DNA of 64,000 nucleotides from Lentzea sp. NBRC 105346 (GCF_030269605.1 NZ_BSTQ01000001.1:248001-312000), one strand, 5' to 3'. Numbered from the stretch's first letter, positions 55,062 to 63,626 are shown. Numbers and translations: made by a program. Notes: generated by a model not told the origin, from the letters alone.

Positions 55062-55321
55062 GCCCTCGCCTCCACACGAGCCGGGTCGCCTTCGCTGTCG
55101 GGAGGTCTGTACGCCGCCGGGTGGCCTTCAGTTCGGGGTGTGGTGAGGGAAACTCACGACCGCCCTTCCGGCGGATCAGACCACCCGTTCGCCGCTGCGC
55201 GATTGGCGCATTCGGCGGATGCCGGGGTCATTTGGCACGAAAACCACATGATTCGCTGCGCCGATTGAGTGAAGTCGCCCGCCAGGGGCTACTTTCCGTG
55301 GTCGAAGCGTGTCCATCGGTC

Positions 55322-55352
55322 TTGATCATCGGATTCGCCCGCTGGTTAGGCT
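55322..55352 (+). promoter_or_regulatory. Candidate promoter of the LuxR-type regulator
   Basis: TTGATC (55322-55327) and TAGGCT (55347-55352, fits TANNNT) are 19 bases apart. The ATG at 55360 is 8 bases after the -10 box, so the transcript would be almost leaderless. Confidence 0.4.
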
Positions 55353-55359
55353 CCCGCCC

Positions 55360-58182
55360 ATGCCGAGTGTCCTTCGGGTTTCCGACAGCATGCCCGGCCT
55401 CGTCGGCCGGCATGCGGAGCTCGCCGCGCTGCACACACAGCTGCACGCTCTCACTCGCGGCCACGGCGGCGTCGTGCTCACGATCGGCGACGCGGGCCAG
55501 GGCAAGTCGGCGTTGCTGCGTGAGGTGTTCGGGACGCGAGATCGCGACCACCGGCTGATCTGGACCTCCGGTGACGAGCTGAGCCAGGTGTTCCCGCTGC
55601 TGCCGTTCGTGGAGGTGACGAGCGGCGAGCACCGCGCGGAGATCACCGCGGTGCTCCGCGGCGGCGCGGGCATCTCCGATCCGGCGGTCGTGGCGTCGGA
55701 GATCCTGGTCGGCTGGATCGACGACCTGTGCTCGGCGACGCCACTGGTGCTGGTGCTCGACGACCTGCACTGGGCGGACGAGGCGTCGGTGCGGCTGTGG
55801 AACCGGCTCACCCGGATCGCCGAGCAGCAGCCGCTGCTCGTGGCCGGGTCGATGCGCCCCGGCCAGGACCGGGCCGACCTCGATGCGCTGGTGCGGCGGG
55901 TGGCGCAGCTCGCGGCGGCGGGCCGGGGAGTGCTCGCGGAGCTCACCCCGCTGTCGGCGGCCGAGTCCGCCGAGCTGGCGGAGTCGATGGTGGGAGGCCC
56001 ACCGGGGGACAGGCTGACCGGACTCATCGCCGCCGCGGGCGGAAACCCGTTGTATGTGACCGAGTTGGTCGGCGCGATGATGCGCGACGACGTGCTCTCC
56101 ACGAACTCGGCCGGCGTGGTGGAGGCGGCCCCAGGCGAGCGGTCGCCGTCGCTGAGTGCCGTGATCTCGAGCCACCTGGACGCGGTCGCGCCCGACGTGC
56201 GCGACCTGTTGCGGATGGCGGCGCTGTTCGGGGTGGAGTTCGACGTCGCCGACCTGGGGGTCGCGGCGGGACGGCCGATCGCCGAGCTCGTCGGCATGCT
56301 CGGCCGGGCGCGGGCGGCGGGCCTGCTCACGACCACCGGCACGGGTATGGCGTTCCGGCATCCGCTGATCCGCGACGTGCTGTGCGATCAGGTGGCGGGC
56401 AGCGTGCGCGCCGCGTGGCACCAGGAGGTCGGGCGCACCCTGGCCCTGGCCGGACAGCCGAGGACCGCCGTGACCCGGCAGCTGCTCGCCGCCATCGACG
56501 TGGGGGGCGACCTGCCCGCGCCGGACTGGCTCATCGACTGGTTGATGGCGCAGGGCGAGGGGCTGGCGAACGAACCCGCCGTGGTGGCACGCACACTGTT
56601 CAAGCACGCGTTGCCGCGGTTGCCGCTCACCGACCCGCGGCGCGTGGAGATCGTGGCGCCACTGGCGTCGGCGCTGCTGCGCGGAGGTGATCCCGCCGAG
56701 GCCGAACGGCTCGCCCGGCAGACCCTGGACACCACGGACACGCGAGCCGTCAGCGCCGACACCGTGCTGAAGCTCGGCCTGATCGCCGTGGACTGCGTTC
56801 TGCTGCTCGCCCGGCACGGTGATGCGCTGACCCTGCTCGACCGGCTGGAGTCCGAAGTGGACTGGCAGCCGCGGCAACTGCTGCGGCTGCGGGTGATGCG
56901 GGCCATCGCGTGCATTGCCTTCGTGGATCGGCGCGACGAGTCCGCAGCGCTGGCGGAGCGAGTGCTGGCCGAGGCCCGCGGGCTCGGCGACCCGTGGGTC
57001 GCGGCGCACGCGTGTCACTCGCTGGCGGTGCTGAACATCATGCTGTCACGCCCCGACCTCGCACTCGGCCACGCCGATCGTGGCCTCGCGGTGGTCGAGG
57101 ACGATCCCGAACAGCTCGACGTCTACATGTCCCTGCTCGCCGACCAAGCGTTCGCTCAGCTGGAGCTGTACCGGTGGGAGGACGCTCGCGTGAGCACCGC
57201 CCGGTTGCGGCGACTGGCGGAGCGGACCGGCAACGAGCGCAGGCTGCAACAGGGCGTCATCTGCGACGCGCTGCGGCTGTACCGCACCGGCGGCTGGGAT
57301 GACCTGTTGTCCGAAGTGGCCGCCGTCGGCGCGGAGGTTCCGCTGCTCGTCTGCTACGAGCGGGCGGTGCTCGTGGCTCTGCACCGCGACGACACCGTCA
57401 CCGCGCGGCACTACCTGGACGTGATCGACGAGATCCTGGCGAAGTCGCGGTGGACCTCGCAGATGCGGGGCCGGACGGAGTGGCTGGTGGTGGTACGGGC
57501 GCTCGTGCTGGAACACGCAGGCGACCTGACCGGCGCGCTCGACCTGCAACGGGAGGCGGTCGAGAACCTCTGGACCGCGGCCGACCTGCCGACCGCGAAC
57601 GTGGTGCGGCTGGCGATGGCGTGCGACCGGCGCGCGGACGCCGAGTACGTCGTCGCGTTCGCCGAGGAGAAGGCGAACCCCGCCGTGCGGCCCGGCCTGG
57701 TCGCACATTGCCGGGGCCTGCTGGACCACGACCCCGAACTGCTCGAGCAGGCCGCCCGGTGCTACGTCGGGTCCGGCCTGGTCCTGGGTGCCGCGCAGGC
57801 CTGGGAGGCGGCCGGGCTGGCGTGGGCGCGGCGCGGGGAGACCAGCAACGCCCGGCGGGCGATGACCAGGTCGCTGAAGGACTACGACTCCCTTGGTGCC
57901 GTCTGGGACGTGGCGCGGGTGCGGGCCGCGTTCCGGGAGCACGGTGTGCGTACCGGGGCGCGGGAGCCGCGCAACCGGCCGGTCAGCGGCTGGGAGAGCC
58001 TGACGGTGACCGAGACGAGAGTCGCGCACCTGGTGGCTGAGGGGCTGTCGAACCGGCTGATTGCCGAACAACTGTTCCTGTCCCGGCGCACCGTCGACAC
58101 TCACGTGTCCCACATCCTCGCGAAGCTCGGACTGCGCAGCCGGGTCGAGGTCGCGACGCTCGCGCTGGCACAGCCTCGGTGA
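55360..58182 (+). CDS. LAL-family (large ATP-binding) LuxR regulator (940 aa)
   Basis: Start MPSVLRVSDS is chosen because a -10-like box lies just upstream; the frame is open 17 codons further. An AAA/STAND ATPase is at the N-terminus: Walker A GDAGQGKS and Walker B LVLVLDDLHWAD. A long helical, TPR-like middle follows. A LuxR helix-turn-helix ends the protein (LTVTETRVAHLVAEGLSNR, then SRRTVDTHVSHILAKLGL). LAL proteins are transcription activators that often control secondary metabolism. It is divergent from the T7SS locus, so it may control that locus, the downstream genes, or both. The CCGATGTT element downstream starts within its last codons. Confidence 0.93.
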   Translation: MPSVLRVSDSMPGLVGRHAELAALHTQLHALTRGHGGVVLTIGDAGQGKSALLREVFGTRDRDHRLIWTSGDELSQVFPLLPFVEVTSGEHRAEITAVLRGGAGISDPAVVASEILVGWIDDLCSATPLVLVLDDLHWADEASVRLWNRLTRIAEQQPLLVAGSMRPGQDRADLDALVRRVAQLAAAGRGVLAELTPLSAAESAELAESMVGGPPGDRLTGLIAAAGGNPLYVTELVGAMMRDDVLSTNSAGVVEAAPGERSPSLSAVISSHLDAVAPDVRDLLRMAALFGVEFDVADLGVAAGRPIAELVGMLGRARAAGLLTTTGTGMAFRHPLIRDVLCDQVAGSVRAAWHQEVGRTLALAGQPRTAVTRQLLAAIDVGGDLPAPDWLIDWLMAQGEGLANEPAVVARTLFKHALPRLPLTDPRRVEIVAPLASALLRGGDPAEAERLARQTLDTTDTRAVSADTVLKLGLIAVDCVLLLARHGDALTLLDRLESEVDWQPRQLLRLRVMRAIACIAFVDRRDESAALAERVLAEARGLGDPWVAAHACHSLAVLNIMLSRPDLALGHADRGLAVVEDDPEQLDVYMSLLADQAFAQLELYRWEDARVSTARLRRLAERTGNERRLQQGVICDALRLYRTGGWDDLLSEVAAVGAEVPLLVCYERAVLVALHRDDTVTARHYLDVIDEILAKSRWTSQMRGRTEWLVVVRALVLEHAGDLTGALDLQREAVENLWTAADLPTANVVRLAMACDRRADAEYVVAFAEEKANPAVRPGLVAHCRGLLDHDPELLEQAARCYVGSGLVLGAAQAWEAAGLAWARRGETSNARRAMTRSLKDYDSLGAVWDVARVRAAFREHGVRTGAREPRNRPVSGWESLTVTETRVAHLVAEGLSNRLIAEQLFLSRRTVDTHVSHILAKLGLRSRVEVATLALAQPR

Positions 58183-58198
58183 CATCACCGATGTTCGG
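58175..58198 (+). promoter_or_regulatory. CCGATGTT element, copy 1
   Basis: CTCGGTGACATCACCGATGTT followed by CGG. It overlaps the LuxR stop and lies 20 bases before the next ORF. One of five copies in this region. Confidence 0.6.
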
Positions 58199-58217
58199 GT
58201 CCTGCTGACCAGGGATC

Positions 58218-58802
58218 GTGGCGGGCGTGAAGCCTTCCGCGTTCGAGCTCCTCCTGCACCTTGCCGGGCAGTTCCCCGACGAACTGCTGGAGCTCGCCCG
58301 TGACCGGCTCGCGGCGGGTGACGAGCCCGAGGTGGGCAGGCTGGTCCGGTTCGGGCAGCTGGCCTACCGGAGCACCGCGCCACCGGACTACTACGACGCC
58401 GCGCGAGCGCTCTTCGCCGCGGCGGGGGTGGCCGAGGAGAACGCGGCGACCCTCGTCTTCCCCCGCACGCCCGTGCCTCCGTACGAGTTCTGGCCGGTCC
58501 CGCCGGGCGGGTGCGACAGCGGACGGCTCGATCACGCGATCACCGCGCGGTGCGGGCAGGTGCCGGGACTGCTGGCGGTGCGGCGGGCGTGGCGCACGTC
58601 TGTGGGCGACTCGTCGTGGCCGGGCCACGCCAGAGTGATCATCGCCGAGGTGGCCGCCGGCGCCGATCCGCTGGCGGCGCGGGAACTGCTGCGTGCCGCG
58701 GCCGGGCCGGCGGCGCTCGTGGAGGTGCTTCCCGCGGGGACTCGGGTGCCCGGTTACCACGAACGTGCCCGGACGGCGTCGGCGTTGCTGTGGTCGAAGT
58801 AG
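58218..58802 (+). CDS. Hypothetical protein (194 aa)
   Basis: I do not recognise a family. GTG 58218 has AGGGA three bases upstream; GTG 58227 (VKPSAFELLL) is an alternative start. The protein is mostly helical: an amphipathic N-terminus (FELLLHLAGQFPDELLELAR), an aromatic centre (PPYEFWPVPPGG) and an Ala/Leu-rich end (DPLAARELLRAAAG). No membrane segment, signal peptide or metal motif is evident. It lies between two copies of the CCGATGTT element, behind the LuxR gene and ahead of the XRE gene. GC-rich third positions support a real gene. Confidence 0.72.
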   Translation: MAGVKPSAFELLLHLAGQFPDELLELARDRLAAGDEPEVGRLVRFGQLAYRSTAPPDYYDAARALFAAAGVAEENAATLVFPRTPVPPYEFWPVPPGGCDSGRLDHAITARCGQVPGLLAVRRAWRTSVGDSSWPGHARVIIAEVAAGADPLAARELLRAAAGPAALVEVLPAGTRVPGYHERARTASALLWSK

Positions 58803-58807
58803 GTGAG

Positions 58808-58831
58808 CTCGGTAAACACACCGATGTTCGG
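58808..58831 (+). promoter_or_regulatory. CCGATGTT element, copy 2
   Basis: CTCGGTAAACACACCGATGTT followed by CGG, 16 bases before the XRE start. If the XRE protein binds it, the gene is autoregulated. Confidence 0.62.
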
Positions 58832-58847
58832 GTGGCGCCGCCAAGCG

Positions 58848-59765
58848 ATGGTCGACAGCATGGACAACTGCGATCCCACGTTCGCCGTGGCGTTGCGCAC
58901 GGCGATGAAGGACAGCGGCCTGAGCCTGGAAGGTGTGGCCCGGAGGCTGCGGGTCCGCGGCAGCGCGGTGAGCGTCGGCACGCTCAGCCACTGGCAGTCC
59001 GGCCGCAGCGAGCCGTCACGACGCGAGTCCCTGCGGGCCGTCGAGCACCTCGAAACCGTGCTGGGACTGCACTCGGGCGCGCTGCGTGGTTTGGTCAGAC
59101 CGCCGCACCTGCGGGGCAGACCGACGCTGGAGTCACGTATGCGGCCCGTCGCGGCCGCGGATCCGCGGGGTGACCGCGTCCGCGAGCTGCTGGGGCGGGT
59201 CGACATGAGCTCGGACGAGCGGCTCATGCGCGTCAGCCAGCACGACCGCTGCCGCGTCGGTGCCGACCGGTCGAAGGAGTCGCTTGTGGTGCGGCAGGTG
59301 CTGCGGGCGACACACGACGGGCCGGACCGGTTCGTCGTCGCGTTCTGGCAGCCGCCGGGCCGTGAGCTGCCGCGACTGCGGGCGCTGCGCGGCTGCCGCG
59401 TCGGCACCGTGGTGACGGATCCCGAGTGGGGAATCTTCATCGCCGAGCTGCTCTTCCCCCGGACGCTCGCGCGCGGCGAGACGGTGGTGACCGAGCACGA
59501 GCTCCTCGGGCTCAGCCCGGCGCCAGACGGCGGCGACGACGCCTATGGGCGGGTGCTGAGGCATCCAGCGCGCGAGTACCTCGTGGAGATCGACTTCGAC
59601 CCCGGCGTGCTGCCGGAGCACTGCGCGGAGGTGACCGAACCGGAGGAGGGCGCGCCCGTCCGCAGGCCGCTACCGGTCGGCCCCGACGGGCGGACGCACG
59701 CGCTGGCGCTCGGATTCGGGCCGGGCCTGTTCGAGGTCCGGTGGCATTGGGACGCGGTCGCGTGA
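58848..59765 (+). CDS. XRE-family transcription regulator (305 aa)
   Basis: Start ATG 58848 (MVDSMDN) is preferred; ATG 58860 is possible and GTG 58803 would run through the upstream element. Residues about 15-75 form an XRE helix-turn-helix (FAVALRTAMKDSGLSLEGVA, then SVGTLSHWQSGRSEPSR, then AVEHLETVLGL). The remaining 220 residues are a beta-rich domain (RVGTVVTDPEWGIFIAELLF, VEIDFDPGVLPEH) that I cannot assign and that may sense a ligand or partner. Its stop lies 2 bases from the convergent WhiB stop. Confidence 0.85.
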   Translation: MVDSMDNCDPTFAVALRTAMKDSGLSLEGVARRLRVRGSAVSVGTLSHWQSGRSEPSRRESLRAVEHLETVLGLHSGALRGLVRPPHLRGRPTLESRMRPVAAADPRGDRVRELLGRVDMSSDERLMRVSQHDRCRVGADRSKESLVVRQVLRATHDGPDRFVVAFWQPPGRELPRLRALRGCRVGTVVTDPEWGIFIAELLFPRTLARGETVVTEHELLGLSPAPDGGDDAYGRVLRHPAREYLVEIDFDPGVLPEHCAEVTEPEEGAPVRRPLPVGPDGRTHALALGFGPGLFEVRWHWDAVA

Positions 59766-59767
59766 GC

Positions 59768-60043
59768 TCAGGCCGGTCTGGCCGCGCGGCGGGCCGAGTC
59801 GAGCAGCTCCGCCCACGAACGGACGTCGGGCCGAGTGCGCAGAACCTGCCTGCGTTCGCGTTCCGTCATACCTCCCCAAACGCCGAACTCGATGCGGTGG
59901 TCGAGCGCGTGCGCCAGGCATTCGGTGCGCACCGGGCACGGGAGGCAGGTCCTGCGCTGCACGCGCTGATCGGCCCCGGCTACGAACATGGAGTCGGCCT
60001 GCTGCCGGCAGCGTGCGGACAGGCGCCAGTCGAGTTGGTCCAC
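59768..60043 (-). CDS. WhiB-family iron-sulfur transcription factor (91 aa)
   Basis: The GTG at 60041-60043 (VDQLDWRLSARC) with AAAGGA upstream gives the usual WhiB length; the frame is open much further but lacks WhiB sequence there. C12, C33, C36 and C42 hold a 4Fe-4S cluster (CLPC gives the CxxC). GVWGG (54-58) is the turn that contacts the sigma factor, followed by the basic stretch TERERRQVLR. WhiB proteins act by binding region 4 of the principal sigma factor and respond to redox or NO. A CCGATGTT element lies about 60 bases upstream. Confidence 0.95.
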   Translation of the reverse strand: MDQLDWRLSARCRQQADSMFVAGADQRVQRRTCLPCPVRTECLAHALDHRIEFGVWGGMTERERRQVLRTRPDVRSWAELLDSARRAARPA

Positions 60044-60104
60044 TTCGGATTCCTTTCGGGCCGCAGGTCTGGGTGCCGGTGCCACTCTCGTCCCGCGAAC
60101 ACGC

Positions 60105-60126
60105 CGAAACATCGGGAAACACACGT
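60105..60126 (-). promoter_or_regulatory. CCGATGTT element, copy 3 (upstream of WhiB)
   Basis: On the minus strand, ACGTGTGTTTCCCGATGTTT followed by CG. It shares ACGTGTGT with the sigma-factor copy. It lies in the 220-bp gap between WhiB and the divergent acyl-AMP ligase; I see nothing else in that gap. Confidence 0.62.
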
Positions 60127-60263
60127 ATCTGCGATGTGAGCAGCGGGAGGTAGAAAGGCCGCTACTTTTAAGTTGTGCGCGGATTTCTGTGAGCAGCCCG
60201 TTGATACAAGGGTTTCTGTTGTTACTTTGGGTTTCCGCCACTCGCCGACCGATGGGAACGGCC

Positions 60264-61991
60264 ATGACGCTTCCACGCCTCGCGCACTCCGTGCTGGTTC
60301 CGTTCCACTCACTGCGCCGCCACGAACCGGAACGGCCCCTGTTCACGTTCGTCGACGACCGGGGGCGCGACGAGGAGACGCTCACCGCGGGTGCGCTGGC
60401 CGGGAGCGCGGAAGCTGTCGCCGAGTCGCTGCGCGGATGGGGGTTCGAGCCAGGGGACCGGGCGCTGCTGGTCTACCCGCCGGGCGCGGACTTCGTCCGC
60501 GCCCTGATCGGCTGCCTGGTCGCCGGGGTGGTACCGGTGCCGGTGTATCCGCCGAACCCGTTGCGCCTCAAGCATGATCTGCCTGGGTTCAACGCCATTG
60601 TGGACAGCTGTCGTCCTAAGGCGATCCTGACCAACGGTGCCTACAGCCGGGCGAAGACCGTGGGTGCGGTCGGCGGTTTGTTCGACGCGAACCGGCCGAA
60701 GTGGCCGGAGCTGCGCTGGCACCACACCGACCGTTGCGCCCGCACGCCCGGCGCGCCCGTAGGCTGGCACACGCCCGCCGATCCGTCGGAAACCGCGCTG
60801 CTGCAGTACACCTCGGGGTCGACGTCGGCGCCCAAGGGTGTCGAGATCACCCACGGCAACCTCGCTCACGAGGTGTGGGCGAACGCGGTCGACCTGAGCC
60901 TCGGCGAGGACGCGCGCGGCGTGTTCTGGTTGCCGCAGTACCACGACTTCGGGCTGATCAGTGTCATCCTCAGCACCATCGCGGGAAACTCGCACACCCA
61001 CCTGCTTTCGCCGATGACCTTCCTGGAGCGGCCGTCGGTCTGGTTCGACGTCATGTCCAGGGTCCGGGCCACCCACACCGCGGCACCGAACTTCGCCTTC
61101 GAGGTCGCCGTGCGTCGCACCACGCCGGAACAACGTGCGACATGGGACCTCAGCTCGGTCTACGCGTTCATGTCGGCCGCCGAGCCGATTCGGATGTCCA
61201 CAGTGGACAAGTTCTTCACCGCGTTCGATGCCTCAGGGTTGCGCCGTGACGCCTTCTACCCGGCCTACGGGCTCGCCGAGCACACTGTCAGCGTGTCGAT
61301 GGGTGGCCGGGCGATGTTGGAGTGCAGCAGGTCGTTGCTGGAGAAGGGCGTTGTGCGTTCGGCGTCGGCGAACGGCGACCGGGCGCGGCTGGTCGGGTGC
61401 GGGCGGCTGACGAAGGCGGAGATGGTCGTGCGCATCGTCGATCCGGGGACGCGTGCGCTGTGTGCGCCGGGTGTGGTCGGGGAGATCTGGGTGGACTCGC
61501 CGACCAAGGCCAAGGGCTACTTCGGTCTTGCCGAGGAGACCACACTGACGTTCCACGCCGAGCTCGCCGAACCCGACGGCCGCGGCTACCTGCGTACCGG
61601 TGACCTCGGATTTCTTCGTGAGGGCGAGCTGTTCGTCACCGGGCGCCTCAAGGACCTGATCATTCTCAACGGTCGCAACCTCTACCCCGAGGACGTCGAG
61701 TCGGCCGTGCGGGACTGTCACGCCGGCATCCGGCCGGGTGGGCTGGCCGCGTTCGCCGTGCCGTCGGGCAACGGAAGCGAACGTCTGGTGATCTTCGTGG
61801 AGACCAGGGACAAGGGCGTGGGCGAGGAGATCACCGCCGAGGTGCGCGTGGCGGTGGCGGAGCGGTTCCAGCTCGCGTGTGAGGTCGTCGTGGGCCCACC
61901 GGGACTGGTGCGCAAGACGACCAGCGGCAAGGTCCGGCGCGGCGCCTGTCGTGCGGCCCACCTGGAGGCCTCAGCGGATGCCGCAGCGTGA
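60264..61991 (+). CDS. Fatty-acyl-AMP ligase (FAAL-like, 575 aa)
   Basis: A member of the ANL adenylating superfamily: P-loop YTSGSTSAPKGVEITH, A4 motif LPQYHDFGLI, A5 YPAYGLAEHTVSVS, A7 YLRTGDLGF, A8 GRLKDLIILNGRNLYP and the A10-like end TTSGKVRRG. YPAYGLAEHT and QYHD point to the FAAL group, which forms acyl-adenylates and hands the acyl chain to a carrier protein rather than to CoA. No acyl carrier or PKS/NRPS gene lies beside it, so its acceptor is unknown; the NRPS 50 kb away is possible but unproven. ATG 60264 has GGGA upstream; ATG 60252 is the alternative. It is divergent from WhiB. Confidence 0.88.
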   Translation: MTLPRLAHSVLVPFHSLRRHEPERPLFTFVDDRGRDEETLTAGALAGSAEAVAESLRGWGFEPGDRALLVYPPGADFVRALIGCLVAGVVPVPVYPPNPLRLKHDLPGFNAIVDSCRPKAILTNGAYSRAKTVGAVGGLFDANRPKWPELRWHHTDRCARTPGAPVGWHTPADPSETALLQYTSGSTSAPKGVEITHGNLAHEVWANAVDLSLGEDARGVFWLPQYHDFGLISVILSTIAGNSHTHLLSPMTFLERPSVWFDVMSRVRATHTAAPNFAFEVAVRRTTPEQRATWDLSSVYAFMSAAEPIRMSTVDKFFTAFDASGLRRDAFYPAYGLAEHTVSVSMGGRAMLECSRSLLEKGVVRSASANGDRARLVGCGRLTKAEMVVRIVDPGTRALCAPGVVGEIWVDSPTKAKGYFGLAEETTLTFHAELAEPDGRGYLRTGDLGFLREGELFVTGRLKDLIILNGRNLYPEDVESAVRDCHAGIRPGGLAAFAVPSGNGSERLVIFVETRDKGVGEEITAEVRVAVAERFQLACEVVVGPPGLVRKTTSGKVRRGACRAAHLEASADAAA

Positions 61992-62005
61992 GTGCGGCAC
62001 CGCGG

Positions 62006-62793
62006 TCATGCCGGTGCCTCCCGATCCCGCACGGCGCACGCCGCCGACATGTCGAGCCTGATCCGCAGCATCCGCCGGTACTTCGACGGTGCGGCGAGCG
62101 CGGCCGGCAGCCGCCGAGCGCCTCCGTGCAGGGGCATCACCCGCTGCCGATAACCCTCGAACGCGGCCGGCTCGCGCAGCAGTGCCCGCAGCGCGGCCCT
62201 TGCGTCGAGGTCCGTCCGCGTCGCCGCGCGCAGCCCGAGTGCCCGCGCGGTGTGGTGGCCCGACTCGATCGCGTGTGCCTGCAGCAATGTCGGCGTGCCG
62301 TTCGCGAGGTCGTGGTCGTCCTGGGCACCGGTGGCCGCGTTGTCGTTGTGCAGCTGGTGCAGCACCCGTACGCGGCACCGGTCTTGCGGACGTAGGTCGC
62401 CATCACCCGTCTCCACGTGATGGCCTGGGGTTCGCGGGCGACGTCCTGGCGCCGGCCTTCCGCGGCTTCGAGCTGGCAGCGCGTGAACGCCTCCAGCCAG
62501 TACCCGCGCAGTTCCTCCGGGGCGCGGTGGACGACCGCGAGCGGCAGGACACCGCGACCGCGTCGACGCCGATCGCCGCCCGCGGCACCGAGCACCGCCA
62601 TGGCGAGGAAGCGGGCATCGCAGCGCTCTTCGGCAGGGCTGTCGCCGGTGAGCACCGAAGTCAGCACGTCGAGGAGTGGAAGCGGCAGACAGGTCTCGTC
62701 GATGATGTCCTGCATCAGTGTCGAGACCTGCCGGTTCCATTCGGCCAACACCGGCGCCCTGACGAGGTGGAGTGTGGGAGTCGGGTTGTTCAT
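62006..62793 (-). pseudogene. Isoprenyl-diphosphate-synthase-like gene, frameshifted
   Basis: It starts MNNPTPTLHL 11 bases after the sigma-factor stop, in the same transcript. The first frame gives RGYWLEAFTRCQLEAAEGRR, QDVA and TYVRKTGAAYG, like the GQxxDl..KTG part of class I isoprenoid synthases. At about 62355-62365 the reading must shift frame to continue as VLHQLHNDNAATGAQDDHDL, then ANGTPTLLQAHAIES to the stop at 62006, like the second half of ComQ or polyprenyl synthases. A second, compensated pair of shifts is likely at about 62555-62585, where DRRRRGRG replaces a reading IGVDAVAV with much better third-position GC. The first DDxxD is not visible. Either a decaying gene or an assembly error. 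Confidence 0.5.
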
Positions 62794-62804
62794 CGTGGAC
62801 GGTG

Positions 62805-63359
62805 TCAGGCGGCGACGAGGAGTTCCTCGTCGGCGACCGGCGACTCGGCCGCGGCGAGGTGGCGGCGCAACGCGACCAGCGCGGAGTGCGCGCGGGACTT
62901 GACTGTGCCCAGCGGGATGCCGAGCTCCGCCGCGGTCTCCGGATGCGTGCGCTCCATGATGAAGATCTGGCCGATGATCTCGCGCTGGTACGGCGTCAGC
63001 TGCGACATCGCCTGATGCAACGCCATCCTGGTCACGGAGCGGTCGGCGACGCACCAGCCCATCGGGATGTCGGTGAGCATGGCGTCCGACGTCTCCTGGG
63101 GCCTGCGTGAGCGGCGGCGCAGTGAGTCGATGAGCAGGTTGCGCGCGACGGTCACGAGCCACGCACGGCACGCCTCCGGGGGAGCACTGAGCACCTCGGG
63201 CGTCCGCCACGCTCGCAGGAACGTCTCCTGCAGGATGTCCTCCGCGGTGTGTGGGTCGACGTGGACGCGGGTGCGCAGGTACCACATCAACGTCCGCCGG
63301 TGCAGGCGGTAGAGCTCCTCCAGGCTGCCTGTGTCGGCAGTGCGGTTCATGGTGGTCAT
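62805..63359 (-). CDS. ECF RNA polymerase sigma factor (184 aa)
   Basis: The ATG at 63357-63359 has GGAGG 8 bases upstream (63368-63372); an open upstream extension lacks sigma sequence. Sigma region 2 is LYRLHRRTLMWYLRTRV through DILQETFLRAW with WLVTVARNLLIDSLRRR. Region 4 is LTPYQREIIGQIFIMER, then TAAELGIPLGTVKSRAHSAL. It directs RNA polymerase to a special promoter set. No anti-sigma gene is adjacent; the next gene is the frameshifted isoprenoid-synthase-like gene. The CCGATGTT element 65 bases upstream makes it a member, and possibly the driver, of the local regulon. Confidence 0.93.
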   Translation of the reverse strand: MTTMNRTADTGSLEELYRLHRRTLMWYLRTRVHVDPHTAEDILQETFLRAWRTPEVLSAPPEACRAWLVTVARNLLIDSLRRRSRRPQETSDAMLTDIPMGWCVADRSVTRMALHQAMSQLTPYQREIIGQIFIMERTHPETAAELGIPLGTVKSRAHSALVALRRHLAAAESPVADEELLVAA

Positions 63360-63423
63360 CGGCCCGGCCTCCGCCTCAGGTGAGCGTGGTGCGACGACCC
63401 ATACGGTCTTCCGGAGCCGATCT

Positions 63424-63445
63424 CGAAACATCGGTATACACACGT
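63424..63445 (-). promoter_or_regulatory. CCGATGTT element, copy 4 (upstream of the sigma factor)
   Basis: On the minus strand, ACGTGTGTATACCGATGTTT followed by CG, nearly identical to the WhiB copy over 20 bases. Confidence 0.62.
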
Positions 63446-63490
63446 AGTTCAGGCACATACGTACTTCGTGCGGCCGCGGCGCCTTCCCGG

Positions 63491-63514
63491 CTCGGTGAAC
63501 ATACCGATGTTCCG
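63491..63514 (+). promoter_or_regulatory. CCGATGTT element, copy 5 (upstream of the small peptide)
   Basis: CTCGGTGAACATACCGATGT followed by TCCG. It contains a perfect inverted repeat, GAACAT-ACCG-ATGTTC, which suggests that a dimeric protein binds it. The peptide start is 53 bases downstream. Copies 4 and 5 lie 45 bases apart on opposite strands between divergent genes. Confidence 0.62.
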
Positions 63515-63566
63515 CACGCTGCTTCCCGTGATGGTCGACGCATCACCTCGACACCGGGAGCCGACC

Positions 63567-63626
63567 ATGAACACCACAGAACTGCTCACCAAGTCCGGTA
63601 GCTACAGCGGCAACTTCAGCGCATGA
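63567..63626 (+). CDS. Small peptide (19 aa)
   Basis: The sequence is MNTTELLTKSGSYSGNFSA. GGGAG lies 6 bases before the ATG, and the stop overlaps the next start as ATGA, so the ribosome is likely to pass from one to the other. Ser/Gly/Thr-rich with no Cys or Trp and no signal peptide. It could be a secreted signal, a modified-peptide precursor, or only a leader for the following gene. It also sits under a copy of the shared CCGATGTT element. Confidence 0.55.
   Translation: MNTTELLTKSGSYSGNFSA

Noticed and set aside
55062..55359. A small gene in the gap between the T7SS locus and the LuxR gene
   Set aside because: No frame had a convincing start, composition or family match. The gap is best explained by divergent promoters.
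58803..58847. XRE gene starting at GTG 58803
   Set aside because: The extra 15 codons would be made of the shared CCGATGTT element, and the protein does not need them for the helix-turn-helix.
62137..63285. A 382-codon frame spanning the sigma factor and isoprenoid-synthase-like gene
   Set aside because: Its first 164 codons are a shadow of the sigma factor and its end is a wrong-frame reading after the frameshift. Only codons 165 to about 310 look real.
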